33,619 nucleotides of DNA from Anaerolineaceae bacterium UBA5365 (lineage in GTDB: Bacteria > Chloroflexota > Anaerolineae > Anaerolineales > Anaerolineaceae): contig DHPL01000055.1 of assembly GCA_002407905.1 (NCBI GenBank), forward strand, positions 1-33,619, read 5' to 3'. This document shows positions 1 through 8,622 of this stretch, piece by piece. The translations under genes and the position numbers were made by a program. Under the pieces are notes generated by a model. That model did no database searches, was not told the origin of the DNA, and was given only the letters and a program-made list of their open reading frames with translations. The stretch's first letter is position 1; each line of letters starts with the position of its first letter.

Positions 1-118
1 CTCGGCCATCCCTCCGTAGAGCAGGTATTCTAACATATAACCAGGCGGGCTAAAAGGCTAATCAGCCATCCATGCAAGCATATGGGCAGGTCAGTAACCT
101 GCGCTTCAGCACATTAAT
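1..118. other. Intergenic tail, nothing recognised
   Basis: Left edge of the window, downstream of the thioredoxin-like gene. I see no convincing reading frame, hairpin with a U-tract, or RNA gene here. Confidence 0.4.
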
Positions 119-448
119 TCAAGCGCCAAGTTTCTTGATTTCCGTAATAACCTCATCCTTGCTCAAAACCCGGCCGGTTGAAATAACTTTGCCGTTTACA
201 ACCAGGGCAGGGGTGCTCATCACGCCGTAGGCAGCAATTTTCTCAAAGTCGCGGATATGGTCAATCCGGGTATCCATACCCAGCTCCTGGAGAGCGGCTG
301 CCGCCGCTGCCTCGAGCGCATTGCATTTTGCGCAGCCCGACCCCAAAACGGCCACAAATGCCGGCGTGCTGGCCTCCGGGATCAAACCGCCATCCGCCAA
401 GGATTCAGCGGGCTTTTTATCTTCGGCTTTCTTCCTAAATAAGTTCAT
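119..448 (-). CDS. Thioredoxin-like small redox protein (TM0996/MTH895 type)
   Basis: A 109-residue cytoplasmic protein with a thioredoxin fold reduced to its core. Residues 31-44 form the first strand and the redox motif CAKC (C39, C42). The cis-proline loop STPAL (P80) and the strand VVNGKVISTGR follow, as in the 'redox-active disulfide protein 2' family. Residues 1-28 are a charged, low-complexity extension longer than in the usual family of about 80 residues. The ATG is preceded by AGGA. It is the last gene of the operon arsR - permease - thioredoxin; this trio recurs in many bacteria and suggests a thiol partner for the permease or for its metalloid substrate. The substrate is not shown by the sequence. 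Confidence 0.85.
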   Translation of the reverse strand: MNLFRKKAEDKKPAESLADGGLIPEASTPAFVAVLGSGCAKCNALEAAAAAALQELGMDTRIDHIRDFEKIAAYGVMSTPALVVNGKVISTGRVLSKDEVITEIKKLGA

Positions 449-476
449 AGAATCCTGCTTTCACTCTCTTGTGTGT

Positions 477-1478
477 TTACACCAGCAGATGCTGGACAAG
501 GTTGAAAAGATATCCAACGATGATGATTCCGATCGTGCATATGGCGATGAAAACAGCCAGCAGTTTGGGTTTGATCGCCTTGCGCAGCATGATTAAGGAG
601 GGTAAAGAGATAGTGGTCACAGCCATCATAAAACTCAAAACCGTGCCTAATTGGGCGCCTTTGGCCAGCAGCGCCTCTGCCACCGGGATCGTCCCAAAGA
701 TATCCGCGTACATCGGAGCGCCAATCAAGGTGGCAAGTACCACTCCCAGCGGGTTCTGACTGCCAAGCACTCCCGCCACCCAGGCTTCGGGGATCCAGTT
801 GTGGATCAGAGCGCCAATACCTACGCCTAATAAGACATAAGGAAACACTTTCTTGAAAGTCTCTGCGGTTTGTTCCTTGGCGTAGGTCCAGCGTTGGGCC
901 TGGCTTAAGTCCGGGGCTTCGATGTCCACACTGCTCGCGGAGCGGATAAAACTTTCCACCTGGTCTTCCATTTTTAGACGTTCAATGATCTCCCCGCCAA
1001 TCACCGCGATCACGAGACCCACCACCACGTAAACTACCGCAACTCTGGCACCAAAAATACTCATCAGCAGGACCAAGCTGCCCAGATCCACCATCGGTGA
1101 GGAGATCAGAAAGGAAAAAGTGACGCCCATGGGCAGGCCTGCGCTGGTGAAGCCGATGAACAGAGGGATGGAAGAACACGAACAGAATGGGGTCACCGTT
1201 CCCAGGAGGGCGGCAACAATGTTGGCGCCCAGCCCGCGATACCTCCCCAATATCTTCTTACTGCGCTCCGGTGGAAAGTAGCTTTGGATGTAGCTGATGA
1301 AAAAGATCAGTGTGCAGAGCAAAATCGTGATTTTGATCACGTCGTAGATGAAAAACTGCAGGCTGCCGCCCCAGCGGCTGCCGATATCGATGTTGAGTTT
1401 TGTCAGCAATTGGCCAACCAAAGTGTTAAGCCATAGCATCCCCAGAATCTGTTTTTGAATAAAATCCCAAATCGTCAA
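477..1478 (-). CDS. COG0701 / ArsP-type permease
   Basis: A 333-residue polytopic inner-membrane protein of the DUF318/COG0701 permease family, which includes ArsP, an exporter of trivalent organoarsenicals. Visible family marks are the FCSCSSIP motif (C99, C101) in the first half, the 'SPMVDLGSLVLL' segment, and the second-half repeat 'GAPMYADIFGTIPVAEALL'. A charged cytoplasmic loop around residues 165-200 separates the two halves. The start is TTG with GAGAG upstream; no ATG lies nearer than residue 14. It sits between an ArsR regulator carrying a cysteine metal-binding motif and a CxxC redox protein, so export of a thiol-reactive metalloid is a reasonable inference, but the true substrate is open. 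Confidence 0.85.
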   Translation of the reverse strand: MTIWDFIQKQILGMLWLNTLVGQLLTKLNIDIGSRWGGSLQFFIYDVIKITILLCTLIFFISYIQSYFPPERSKKILGRYRGLGANIVAALLGTVTPFCSCSSIPLFIGFTSAGLPMGVTFSFLISSPMVDLGSLVLLMSIFGARVAVVYVVVGLVIAVIGGEIIERLKMEDQVESFIRSASSVDIEAPDLSQAQRWTYAKEQTAETFKKVFPYVLLGVGIGALIHNWIPEAWVAGVLGSQNPLGVVLATLIGAPMYADIFGTIPVAEALLAKGAQLGTVLSFMMAVTTISLPSLIMLRKAIKPKLLAVFIAICTIGIIIVGYLFNLVQHLLV

Positions 1479-1511
1479 CTTAAATCTCTCAATGTCTCAT
1501 GGTTAGATTGG

Positions 1512-1826
1512 TCAGGAGGAGCACGCGCAATTGGGAATGGCCTCAGGCTCTGGCGTGGTCAATGCCTCCAGCAAAGCCATAGCTTTTTCCTGCCCGCTGC
1601 TGCTCAAGCTGTAGTGGGTCCATTTGCCTTCCTGCCGGCTGGTGACCAGGCCTGAATCACAAAGCACCTTCATGTGATAGGACAGGCCGGATTGCCCCAC
1701 AAAAAGCTCCTCCTGGATTACGCAGGCGCATTTCTCGCCGCTGCGCAATTGGTCCAGAACGGCCAGGCGGGTTGGGTCGCAGAGGGCCTTAAAAATTCGG
1801 GCTGCTTCCACACGTTTATCGCTCAT
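1512..1826 (-). CDS. ArsR/SmtB-family metalloregulator
   Basis: A 104-residue winged-helix repressor. It has the family order: N-terminal helix 'RIFKALCDPTRLAVLDQL', a cysteine pair in 'GEKCACVI' that sits where ArsR has its ELCVCD metal site, the recognition helix 'GQSGLSYHMKVLCDSGLV', and a wing 'RQEGKWTHYSL'. The C-terminus ends in a second CxC (CACSS), which could supply a further thiolate. ATG is preceded by GAGGTGAG. As first gene of the operon it should autoregulate: an inverted repeat overlaps the predicted transcription start. The likely inducer is As(III) or another soft metal; this is inferred from the cysteines. Confidence 0.9.
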   Translation of the reverse strand: MSDKRVEAARIFKALCDPTRLAVLDQLRSGEKCACVIQEELFVGQSGLSYHMKVLCDSGLVTSRQEGKWTHYSLSSSGQEKAMALLEALTTPEPEAIPNCACSS

Positions 1827-1836
1827 CTCACCTCAT

Positions 1837-1852
1837 ATCAAAAAGATTTGAT
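1837..1852. promoter_or_regulatory. ArsR operator (inverted repeat)
   Basis: ATCAAA-AAGA-TTTGAT, a perfect 6-bp inverted repeat with a 4-bp spacer, resembling known ArsR-family operators. It overlaps the transcription start predicted from the -35/-10 pair just upstream, which is where a repressor would block initiation. A second AT-rich CAAATCAAATTTTG stretch lies in the promoter spacer. Confidence 0.6.
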
Positions 1853-1854
1853 GT

Positions 1855-1883
1855 ATGGTACGCCTCAAATCAAATTTTGTCAA
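1855..1883 (-). promoter_or_regulatory. Sigma-70-type promoter of the arsR operon
   Basis: Minus-strand -35 TTGACA (1883-1878), 17-bp spacer, -10 TACCAT (1860-1855). The -35 matches consensus fully and the -10 at four of six. The expected start is near 1848, leaving a leader of about 21 nt before arsR. Confidence 0.6.
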
Positions 1884-1898
1884 TCTATATTTTTGATG

Positions 1899-3806
1899 CT
1901 AGAAATCCTGGGGTTTCGGGTTGGTTTCCCGGTGCTCTGAAAGCCCCAAGCTGTGGTTAAAACGGTAAAGCTGGCTGCCGATCAGCAGCAGATCGTTATG
2001 TTCCAACTTGAGACCCTTGGTACCTACTGCCTCGTAATTCACAAAAGTGCCGGCTGTACTATTAAAGTCCGTGATGCGCGCGCTTCCATCCGGGTAGATA
2101 TGCAATTGGGCGTGCAATCCTTCCAAAGCCGGGTCGTCCAGGACCAGTTGCGCCATCTGTGGGTCCCGGCCGATGAGCGTGATTTCATCGGTGATATATA
2201 CCGGTTTTTCCGCGAGGGGTCGGGCATCCGCGTCCAGGTGTACAAGGGTAGCCAGGCTTTTTTGAGGAGCAATCTCTGGCTGGGGGCTGGCAAGCGGCGT
2301 GGCCTTGAGTTTGGCCGGGCTTTTAGGGCGCCTCTTGCCCAGCAGGAAGAAGACCCCCAGGCCCAGGAGGACGAGCACACCGAGGCTTCCCAGGAACCAG
2401 GCGCTTAAGTACCAGGGCGTGATTTTTGGCGGTACGGAGGAAACTGCATTCAGGCGAACCGCAGCAATCTGGGAATGCCCGGTGAGCCCAATGTTATCGC
2501 TCAGCCGCGCCTCCAGGCGCAGTTCCTCCTCACCCGTGTATGCCATTAAAGGCAGCACCAGGCTGTTGAATGGGGCGTTTTCTTTGCGCAGGGCCGCCTG
2601 GCCGTTCACCAGTACTTCCACGCGAACCAGGGGACGGGGCAGACTGTCGGGGAATTCGATGCGTAATTCCAAGGGCAGTTCGGCAGGTTGAGGGAGTCCT
2701 TCGGCATCAAGGATCAGTTCCAACTCCTGGGGCGGGGCGATAAACTCCACCAATGGGGGGCGAACGTCCAGGTCGAAGCGGAAGGGCTCGCTGCGCAGCA
2801 GGGTTTCAGCGCAGCCGCCGCACTCCGCGATCAATTCGTGCTCCCCTGCCTGACGCACACCGCTTTCATAACTCAGTTGATATTTAAACCCTAAACCCTG
2901 AAACCAATCTGCGGGGTCCGGCAGCTCATTATTCCCATCAAAATAGTAAGCCTGTCCGCCAGTGAGCTCCGCGCGTTCCGCCAGGGTCTTACCTGAGCCG
3001 CTCAGCAGCTCATCCCGCGTTCCAACCAGGATCACAAAGAGGCGGATATGCCGGCCCAGGGCTTGCTGGACCAACTCGTCAAAGAGGTCCATATAGCGCA
3101 GGTTGGGGCTGGGGGTCACCCAAAGCAGCACCTTGTCCTTGCCGCTGGCATCGTTGTTCAGGATGCTCATCGCGTCGGCAAGGCTGTTCAGGCTGGCGTT
3201 CATCTGGCGCATGCTCTGTTGGTAGGCCAGAACTGCGTCATTAAATTCACGAAAGCTGTCCAGGCTGGTTTCCTTGGTTTCGGGGGGGATCACCAGGGTG
3301 AAAAGATCGCCGGCTCCCGGCGTAAACACGCCCTCCAGGCTTTGCAATCGGCTGCGGATTTTGGCAAAGGGGGATTGACCGTTGGCATCCCTTTGGTCGA
3401 ATTTGAAATTGGGGTCGAAGGCCAGGGCAAAATGCACTCCGGCATATTGGCTTTGCAGGTCATCCGGCAGGATGGTCACCCCGTCTTCCAGCAAAGTGAG
3501 CATTCCCGCCTGCAGCATTTTCGGCGTTCCAATACCCTGAGCAAAGGATAACCCCGCCTTGAGTATTGGGAACTCCCGCACGTCAATATCCGTGAATGCC
3601 AGCGAGGGGCTTAGGGGCAAAAGTTCCAGGGGCGGCGCGGGGGTTTGCGCGTAGACATTATGAATAGGGCTGAAGATAATGAGCAAGGCAGCCAAAATCA
3701 GCAGCGCGCGGTTCAACGCGCTGCAAGGCCGGGTTTCGCACTCAGCTGCTTTGCACATGCTGGCAATGGTGCACTTTTTTTGCCAGCGCAAGGGGCTGGC
3801 GCTCAA
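1899..3806 (-). CDS. Membrane-anchored protein with extracytoplasmic region and cytoplasmic FHA domain
   Basis: A 635-residue protein if the TTG start directly after the upstream stop codon is used; an ATG at residue 17 is the alternative. A hydrophobic segment near 34-52 ending in 'VYAQ' looks like a signal peptide or anchor. Residues about 70-330 resemble a von Willebrand A-like fold without the DxSxS metal site. Residues 350-455 look like beta-sandwich repeats. A transmembrane helix spans about 467-490, followed by a Pro/Ala linker and an FHA domain (about 540-617) with the LIGRD, H-A-Q-L-H and S-TAGTFVN motifs that bind phosphothreonine. Four cysteines, including CGGC near 329-332, lie in the outer region. 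It may relay an envelope signal to a Ser/Thr kinase pathway; no kinase is in the window. Confidence 0.8.
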   Translation of the reverse strand: MSASPLRWQKKCTIASMCKAAECETRPCSALNRALLILAALLIIFSPIHNVYAQTPAPPLELLPLSPSLAFTDIDVREFPILKAGLSFAQGIGTPKMLQAGMLTLLEDGVTILPDDLQSQYAGVHFALAFDPNFKFDQRDANGQSPFAKIRSRLQSLEGVFTPGAGDLFTLVIPPETKETSLDSFREFNDAVLAYQQSMRQMNASLNSLADAMSILNNDASGKDKVLLWVTPSPNLRYMDLFDELVQQALGRHIRLFVILVGTRDELLSGSGKTLAERAELTGGQAYYFDGNNELPDPADWFQGLGFKYQLSYESGVRQAGEHELIAECGGCAETLLRSEPFRFDLDVRPPLVEFIAPPQELELILDAEGLPQPAELPLELRIEFPDSLPRPLVRVEVLVNGQAALRKENAPFNSLVLPLMAYTGEEELRLEARLSDNIGLTGHSQIAAVRLNAVSSVPPKITPWYLSAWFLGSLGVLVLLGLGVFFLLGKRRPKSPAKLKATPLASPQPEIAPQKSLATLVHLDADARPLAEKPVYITDEITLIGRDPQMAQLVLDDPALEGLHAQLHIYPDGSARITDFNSTAGTFVNYEAVGTKGLKLEHNDLLLIGSQLYRFNHSLGLSEHRETNPKPQDF

Positions 3807-4802
3807 TTACTGGGCTGTGCCTCCATATGTGGGCGGGTATACCACAGTTTCCTGGAGCAGGCCGCGGTCGCGCAGGCGGCGGTAGGCCAGTGTGGCGATA
3901 TTGGTCAGGAATGGGTTCAGCAATCCTTTCAGGAGCAAGCCCAGCAGGGCTACCAGGCTGAAAAGCAGGAGGGTGGCCACAAAGGAGCCCATCTGAAACT
4001 GCCCGGAGCTGGTGATGAGGCCTACGATCATCGGGCCCAGGGCCAGGAGGGTAGGGAAGACCAAAATCAGGCCGAAAACAAAATTCACAATCCCGATCAG
4101 GATCTGAACGATGATGAACTGGCCTAAATTTGCCCGAATGACCTGCCAGGCTTTGCGCAGAGCAGGGCCTGTGCGCAAGCCTTCATCCACAACCACGATG
4201 TAAGTGTTGCGCAAAAGGATGTCGAAAACGAATTGCAGTGGGACGATGATGCAGAGCAAGGGCAGGAAAATCAGCCCCAATCCGATCAGGATACTGGGGT
4301 TGGTTTGAAAGGCGAAGTAAAACACCAGCCCAAGCAGAGCAATAGTACTGAGTGTGATCAGGGTAAGCAGGAGCTGAATGCGGAAGATCCGCCAATAGGG
4401 TTCTTTGATCCCCTGCATCACATCGGACCAGCTTAATGGCTGCTCATCCTTTTTTTGGTCGGCCATGCTGGCGCCTTTGATCAGGCCTGTGGTACCCAGG
4501 GTGCCCAAAAAGAGGGATACCAGGATGGCAATCAGAATCAGGCCGGCCAGGATTGCCAGCCAGGTCCCTGCGCCTAAACCGGTGTACCGCACAGACATCT
4601 GGTTGATCATCTGCCAGAATTGATCAAAACTGCGGGGAAAGTTCCCCGGCGTGCTGGTTGAGGAGCCGCTGCCGCCGCTATTGAAACGCGACCAGGAGCT
4701 GCTGCTCCCTGCGCTTGCCGGCGCCAAAATACCAAAAAGCCAAAGGATCTTGTGCTTCCACAAGAATTTCCAGGCTTTTGAAATCAGTTCTGTGTAGTTC
4801 AT
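3807..4802 (-). CDS. Polytopic membrane protein of unknown function
   Basis: A 331-residue protein with an amphipathic start (MNYTELISKAWKFLWKHKILWLFG) and about five to six further hydrophobic segments. A Ser/Gly-rich loop (residues about 30-55) follows the first one. The pattern is like the 'membrane domain of glycerophosphoryl diester phosphodiesterase' and related DUF families, but I see no diagnostic motif. Its TAA stop abuts the TTG start of the FHA gene, and GGAGG lies in its last codons (about 3821-3825), so the two are probably translated together and may form one complex. Confidence 0.75.
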   Translation of the reverse strand: MNYTELISKAWKFLWKHKILWLFGILAPASAGSSSSWSRFNSGGSGSSTSTPGNFPRSFDQFWQMINQMSVRYTGLGAGTWLAILAGLILIAILVSLFLGTLGTTGLIKGASMADQKKDEQPLSWSDVMQGIKEPYWRIFRIQLLLTLITLSTIALLGLVFYFAFQTNPSILIGLGLIFLPLLCIIVPLQFVFDILLRNTYIVVVDEGLRTGPALRKAWQVIRANLGQFIIVQILIGIVNFVFGLILVFPTLLALGPMIVGLITSSGQFQMGSFVATLLLFSLVALLGLLLKGLLNPFLTNIATLAYRRLRDRGLLQETVVYPPTYGGTAQ

Positions 4803-4888
4803 GCAAATTCCTTTTCTGCTATGGCATCATTCTACATGAACAATATCCGCTGGTGCTTTCAGCTTCCTTACGCTACCCTTAAATTAAA

Positions 4889-4908
4889 CCAGCCGGCAGA
4901 CCGGCTGG
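4889..4908 (-). terminator. Rho-independent terminator of the amidohydrolase operon
   Basis: A perfect 8-bp stem, CCAGCCGG / CCGGCTGG, with a 4-nt loop, followed on the minus strand by TTTAATTT. It lies about 20 bp after the stop of the last amidohydrolase gene. Confidence 0.7.
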
Positions 4909-4927
4909 CTAATACTGAAATAATCAA

Positions 4928-6097
4928 TCAGCCTAAACTGGCATCGCGGTAGATCAGCTGGCCTTCGCCAAATGTGTATAGACAGCGGCTGATATTAATC
5001 AGCGGGTTGTCATCGAAGATCGTGATATTCGCCAGTTTTCCCGGCTCCAGGCTGCCGTACCCGGCTTCGATGCCCAAAATCTGGGCCGGAAAGAGCGTGA
5101 TGCAGCGCAGGGCTTCCATCAGGCTCAGGCCGGCCTTCCAGGCATAGCCCGCGCTCACACCCAGGAGGCCGATGCCAACGAAGGGATGATCGGTGACGAT
5201 GGCGGTCTTGACGCCGGCATGCACCAGGCTGACCACGGTGTCAAAGGTTTTGTTCTTCAGTTCCACTTTTGAGGCCGGCATCAGCGTGGGGCCAACCAAA
5301 GCGGCATAAGGCTCCTTTTTCAGCCGGTCCACCACCAAATGGCCTTCAGTGCAGTGGTCCATGGTCATCCGCAGATCAAATTCCTTGGCGATGCGGATCG
5401 AGGTAAGGATGTCATCCGCCCGATGCGCGTGCGCCTTGAGGAATACTTTTTTCTCCATCAGCGGGATCAGTTGTTCCCACTTGAGGTTCAGTTCGAAGGC
5501 CTCGCCTTTTTCAGCGGCTTTGGCCTTGCGGGCCATGTAATTGCGCGTTTCCGTCAGGCCCTTGCGCAGAAGCGCGGCAGTTGCCATGCGGGTCATCGGT
5601 TCTTTCCCGGCGCGCTGGCCAAATGCCCGCTTGGGGTTTTCACCAAAGGCGGTCTTCATCGCCACGTAGGGGTCCAGGACCATATCGTCAATCACGCTGC
5701 CCCAAGTGCGGATGAGGGCCCAGGTGCCGCCCAGAGGGCCAGCGCTACCCGGGCCGGTCATCACGGTGGTCACACCTGAAGACCGGGCTTCCTCGAAGGA
5801 AGAATCCATGGGGTTGCAGCCATCGATGCCGCGCATGTCCGGAACAATGGGGTCGGACATTTCGTTCAGGTCCAGGCCTTCCCAGCCCATGGCCGTTTCC
5901 ATCATTCCCAGGTGGGTATGCGCGTCAATAAACCCGGGCAGCACCCATCCGCCGCGGGCATCGATCACTTCTTCGCCCTTGCGGGCCTTGAGCTGGGGGC
6001 CGATCTCCTTAATGCGTCCTTTTTCAACGCGCAGGCTGCAGCCCTCCAGGGGTTCTTCATCGAGCATTGTGTAAATCTTGCCGTTAGTGATCAGCAT
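4928..6097 (-). CDS. Amidohydrolase-family metal-dependent hydrolase, copy B
   Basis: A 389-residue cytoplasmic enzyme of the imidazolonepropionase-related amidohydrolase group (COG1228 type). An N-terminal beta-sandwich half ('LLITNGKIYTM' style) leads to the first metal motif HTHLG (H60, H62). Later come 'KAHAHRADDI', 'MDHCTEGH' and the TDHP aspartate, and the chain ends with the 'GSLEPGKLANITIFDDNP' strand that closes the second domain. All expected metal ligands are visible. ATG follows GAGGCAAA. It starts 7 bp after the stop of its paralogue, copy A. The substrate is unknown; such enzymes hydrolyse cyclic amides or similar bonds. With two adjacent MFS transporters a nutrient uptake and ring-opening role is plausible. 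Confidence 0.85.
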   Translation of the reverse strand: MLITNGKIYTMLDEEPLEGCSLRVEKGRIKEIGPQLKARKGEEVIDARGGWVLPGFIDAHTHLGMMETAMGWEGLDLNEMSDPIVPDMRGIDGCNPMDSSFEEARSSGVTTVMTGPGSAGPLGGTWALIRTWGSVIDDMVLDPYVAMKTAFGENPKRAFGQRAGKEPMTRMATAALLRKGLTETRNYMARKAKAAEKGEAFELNLKWEQLIPLMEKKVFLKAHAHRADDILTSIRIAKEFDLRMTMDHCTEGHLVVDRLKKEPYAALVGPTLMPASKVELKNKTFDTVVSLVHAGVKTAIVTDHPFVGIGLLGVSAGYAWKAGLSLMEALRCITLFPAQILGIEAGYGSLEPGKLANITIFDDNPLINISRCLYTFGEGQLIYRDASLG

Positions 6098-6104
6098 TTT
6101 GCCT

Positions 6105-7259
6105 CTAGGCCTTGTAAAGCACTTCGCCTTCGCCGATGGTGTACAGGCAGCGGCTCAGGTTGGAAAGGGGATTATCGTCGTAGATGGTCACATTGGCCAC
6201 CTTGCCTTTTTCCAGGGTGCCGTAGGACTTACCCTGGCCCATGATTTCGGCTGGGTAGCGGGTGATGGCCCGCAAGGCTTCAATCAGAGGCATGCCAGCT
6301 TTGTGCGCGTAGCCGGCGCAGGTAGGCAGCAACTCCAGCGCGATCACTGGGTGGTCGGTGGTCACCGCGATCTTCACGCCAGCGGCGTTGAGCTTTACCA
6401 GGGTGTCAAAGCTCTTGTTGCGCACCTCAGGTTTGCTGGGGTTCACGAATGTGGGGCCAACGTAGGCTTCCATCTTGGCGGCTTTGATCTCGTCCACGAT
6501 CAGGTCGCCTTCGGTGCAATGGTCCAGAGTCATCTTCACGTTAAACTCTTTGGCAATACGCATTGCGGTGAGGATGTCATCGGCACGGTGGGCATGGGCC
6601 TTCAGGGGTACCTTGCGCTCCAGCACCGGCAACATATTTTCGTATTGTAAATTGAGGTCGAAAGGCTCGCCTTTTTCAGCGGCTTTCGCCTTTTTGGCCT
6701 GGTAATTGCGGGCTTCAGTGAGGGCCTTACGCAAAATGCTGGCTGTGCCCATGCGCGTGATCGGCAGCTTGCCGGCCTGGCCGTAAACGCGTTTGGGGTT
6801 CTCGCCGAAAGCGCACTTCATCGCGGAGTAGGGGTCGATGACCATCTCGTCAATATCGTTGCCCCAAGTGCGGATGATCATAAAGGTACCGCCAACCACG
6901 TTGGCACTGCCTGGGCCCACCATCACCATGGTGATGCCGGCTTTTCGGGCCTCCTCAAAGGCCGGGTCCGCGGGGTTGCAGCCATCGATGGCGCGCAATT
7001 GCGGGGTGCACGGGTCCGATTTCTCGTTGGTGTCGTCGCCTTCGAAGCCCAGCGCGGTTTCATGGATGCCCAGATGGGTATGCCCATCAATAAATCCGGG
7101 AAGCACCCAGGCGCCTTTGGCGTCGATCACTTCCTCGTTCTTCTCGGGCTTAAGGCCTTTTCCAATCTCGGCGATCTTCTTGCCCTTCACGCGCAGGTCG
7201 TAGCCTTCAAGCGGCTTATCTTCGACCATCGTAAATACTTTGCCGTTCTTGATGAGCAT
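6105..7259 (-). CDS. Amidohydrolase-family metal-dependent hydrolase, copy A
   Basis: A 384-residue paralogue of the downstream gene, aligned with it over the full length without large gaps and sharing the motif set HTHLG (H60, H62), 'KAHAHRADDI', 'DHCTEG' and 'TTDHP'. The frame is open further upstream, but the start at 7259 is chosen because AGAAGGAGAAGCAAG precedes this ATG and the longer version would run into the MFS gene. It lies 22 bp after that MFS gene. The loop around residues 70-90 ('ALGFEGDDTNEKSDP') differs from copy B ('AMGWEGLDLNEMSDP') and could tune substrate choice. Confidence 0.85.
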   Translation of the reverse strand: MLIKNGKVFTMVEDKPLEGYDLRVKGKKIAEIGKGLKPEKNEEVIDAKGAWVLPGFIDGHTHLGIHETALGFEGDDTNEKSDPCTPQLRAIDGCNPADPAFEEARKAGITMVMVGPGSANVVGGTFMIIRTWGNDIDEMVIDPYSAMKCAFGENPKRVYGQAGKLPITRMGTASILRKALTEARNYQAKKAKAAEKGEPFDLNLQYENMLPVLERKVPLKAHAHRADDILTAMRIAKEFNVKMTLDHCTEGDLIVDEIKAAKMEAYVGPTFVNPSKPEVRNKSFDTLVKLNAAGVKIAVTTDHPVIALELLPTCAGYAHKAGMPLIEALRAITRYPAEIMGQGKSYGTLEKGKVANVTIYDDNPLSNLSRCLYTIGEGEVLYKA

Positions 7260-7281
7260 CTTGCTTCTCCTTCTGAAATAA

Positions 7282-8568
7282 TTAATTGACCTGAATTTCT
7301 TCACCTTCAGGTATTGGGTCGTTCCGGTGCCGGTAGCGGCTGATCATGATAAAGGCCACACAAACAATTTGGGTAAACAGCATCATGTAAAAAATGGAGG
7401 GCAGCCCCTTCGCGATGGATAGAAGCGAACCTACCATTGGCGCGAGGATCCAGCCGATGTTCGAGAACATGGCGTTATAGCCAAAAATGGCGCCGCGTTG
7501 GTCCGATGGCACCCGCTCGGCAAGCATGGCGGTCAGGATCGGTTCCACACCGCCCAGCACGAAGGCCAGCGCCACGTAAAGGATGGCGAAGGACCAGAAC
7601 TGCGGGAAGATAATGATGCCGGCAAGGATCAGGATGCCCACGACCAACAGGAAGGTTGAAAACTTAAACTTGCCAACCTGTTCGCCGATGCGGGTGAGCA
7701 GCAAGCCTGCCGCCGCGGTTGCCAGGCTGACTGCCATATTAAAGGTGCCGGTGACCTGCAGCACACCTTCCTTACCGTACAGGGCCTCCAGGTGCAGGGG
7801 AATGAATGGGGCAAAAAGCGAGCGGCTGAAGCGCTGCAGGAGCAGAATGGTCATCACAAAACCGGCCATCTGGATGGCTTCTTTCAGGCCGAACTTGCTG
7901 CTTTTAGCTGCCGTACCATCCCTGCCCTGGTCAGCCTGAACGATTTTTGGTTCCTTAAGCATCAGCCAGGCCAGAATAGTGCCCACAAGGCAGATGGCGC
8001 CGCCGGTGAAGAAGGAGACTCGGTAACCCAGCGCCGCAGCCACGTATCCGCCCAGAGCCGGCCCCAGTGAGAAGCCGATGAAGTTGGCAGAGGCCAGGAA
8101 CCCGATTGAAGTCGAAAGGTGTTTTTTGGGAGTGTAGGCAGCCACAAAAGTGTTGGCCGCCACGATGGTGCCAGTGAAGAAGCCCTGGATCGTGCGCAGG
8201 AAAATCAGTGTGCCCACGTTTTGGGCCGTGCCCATCAAGGCCAGGATGATCGCCGCGCCGAGCATAGCGCGGATCACCATGATCTTCCGGCCATAGCGGT
8301 CGGCCAGTTTGCCCCAGAACGGAGCGGAGACGGTCATCGTGATGGCAGGAGCCATCGAGAGAAAGCCTGAGACCAGGGTGAGCTGGTTGGGGTCCGTTAC
8401 CCCCAGAGATTCAGCATAGAAGGGCAGGAAGGGCAGACCAAAACCAAAACTGGTCAGCGAGAGTACCTGGGTGAACCAAAGAACGTATAAATTGCGTTTC
8501 CAGTAGGAATGCCCGGTTTCCGGAGGGGCTTTTTCGGCTTCTACTTCCATGGTGACGCGAACAATCAT
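7282..8568 (-). CDS. MFS transporter, copy B
   Basis: A 428-residue major facilitator with about 12 membrane helices. The loop 2-3 signature is visible as 'GKLADRYGRKIMVIRAM', and its N-terminus 'HSYWKRNLYVLWFTQVLSLTSFGFGLPFLPFY' mirrors the copy upstream. It belongs to the DHA1-like multidrug/metabolite group by overall look. The start is uncertain: the first ATG has only GGGG close by, and a second ATG at codon 7 is possible. It is followed closely by the two amidohydrolases. Direction of transport and substrate cannot be read from the sequence. Confidence 0.85.
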   Translation of the reverse strand: MIVRVTMEVEAEKAPPETGHSYWKRNLYVLWFTQVLSLTSFGFGLPFLPFYAESLGVTDPNQLTLVSGFLSMAPAITMTVSAPFWGKLADRYGRKIMVIRAMLGAAIILALMGTAQNVGTLIFLRTIQGFFTGTIVAANTFVAAYTPKKHLSTSIGFLASANFIGFSLGPALGGYVAAALGYRVSFFTGGAICLVGTILAWLMLKEPKIVQADQGRDGTAAKSSKFGLKEAIQMAGFVMTILLLQRFSRSLFAPFIPLHLEALYGKEGVLQVTGTFNMAVSLATAAAGLLLTRIGEQVGKFKFSTFLLVVGILILAGIIIFPQFWSFAILYVALAFVLGGVEPILTAMLAERVPSDQRGAIFGYNAMFSNIGWILAPMVGSLLSIAKGLPSIFYMMLFTQIVCVAFIMISRYRHRNDPIPEGEEIQVN

Positions 8569-8622
8569 AACCCCATAAGGCTTTCTTGGGCAGAATGATT
8601 GACAAAAAGAAGCAGTATCTTC

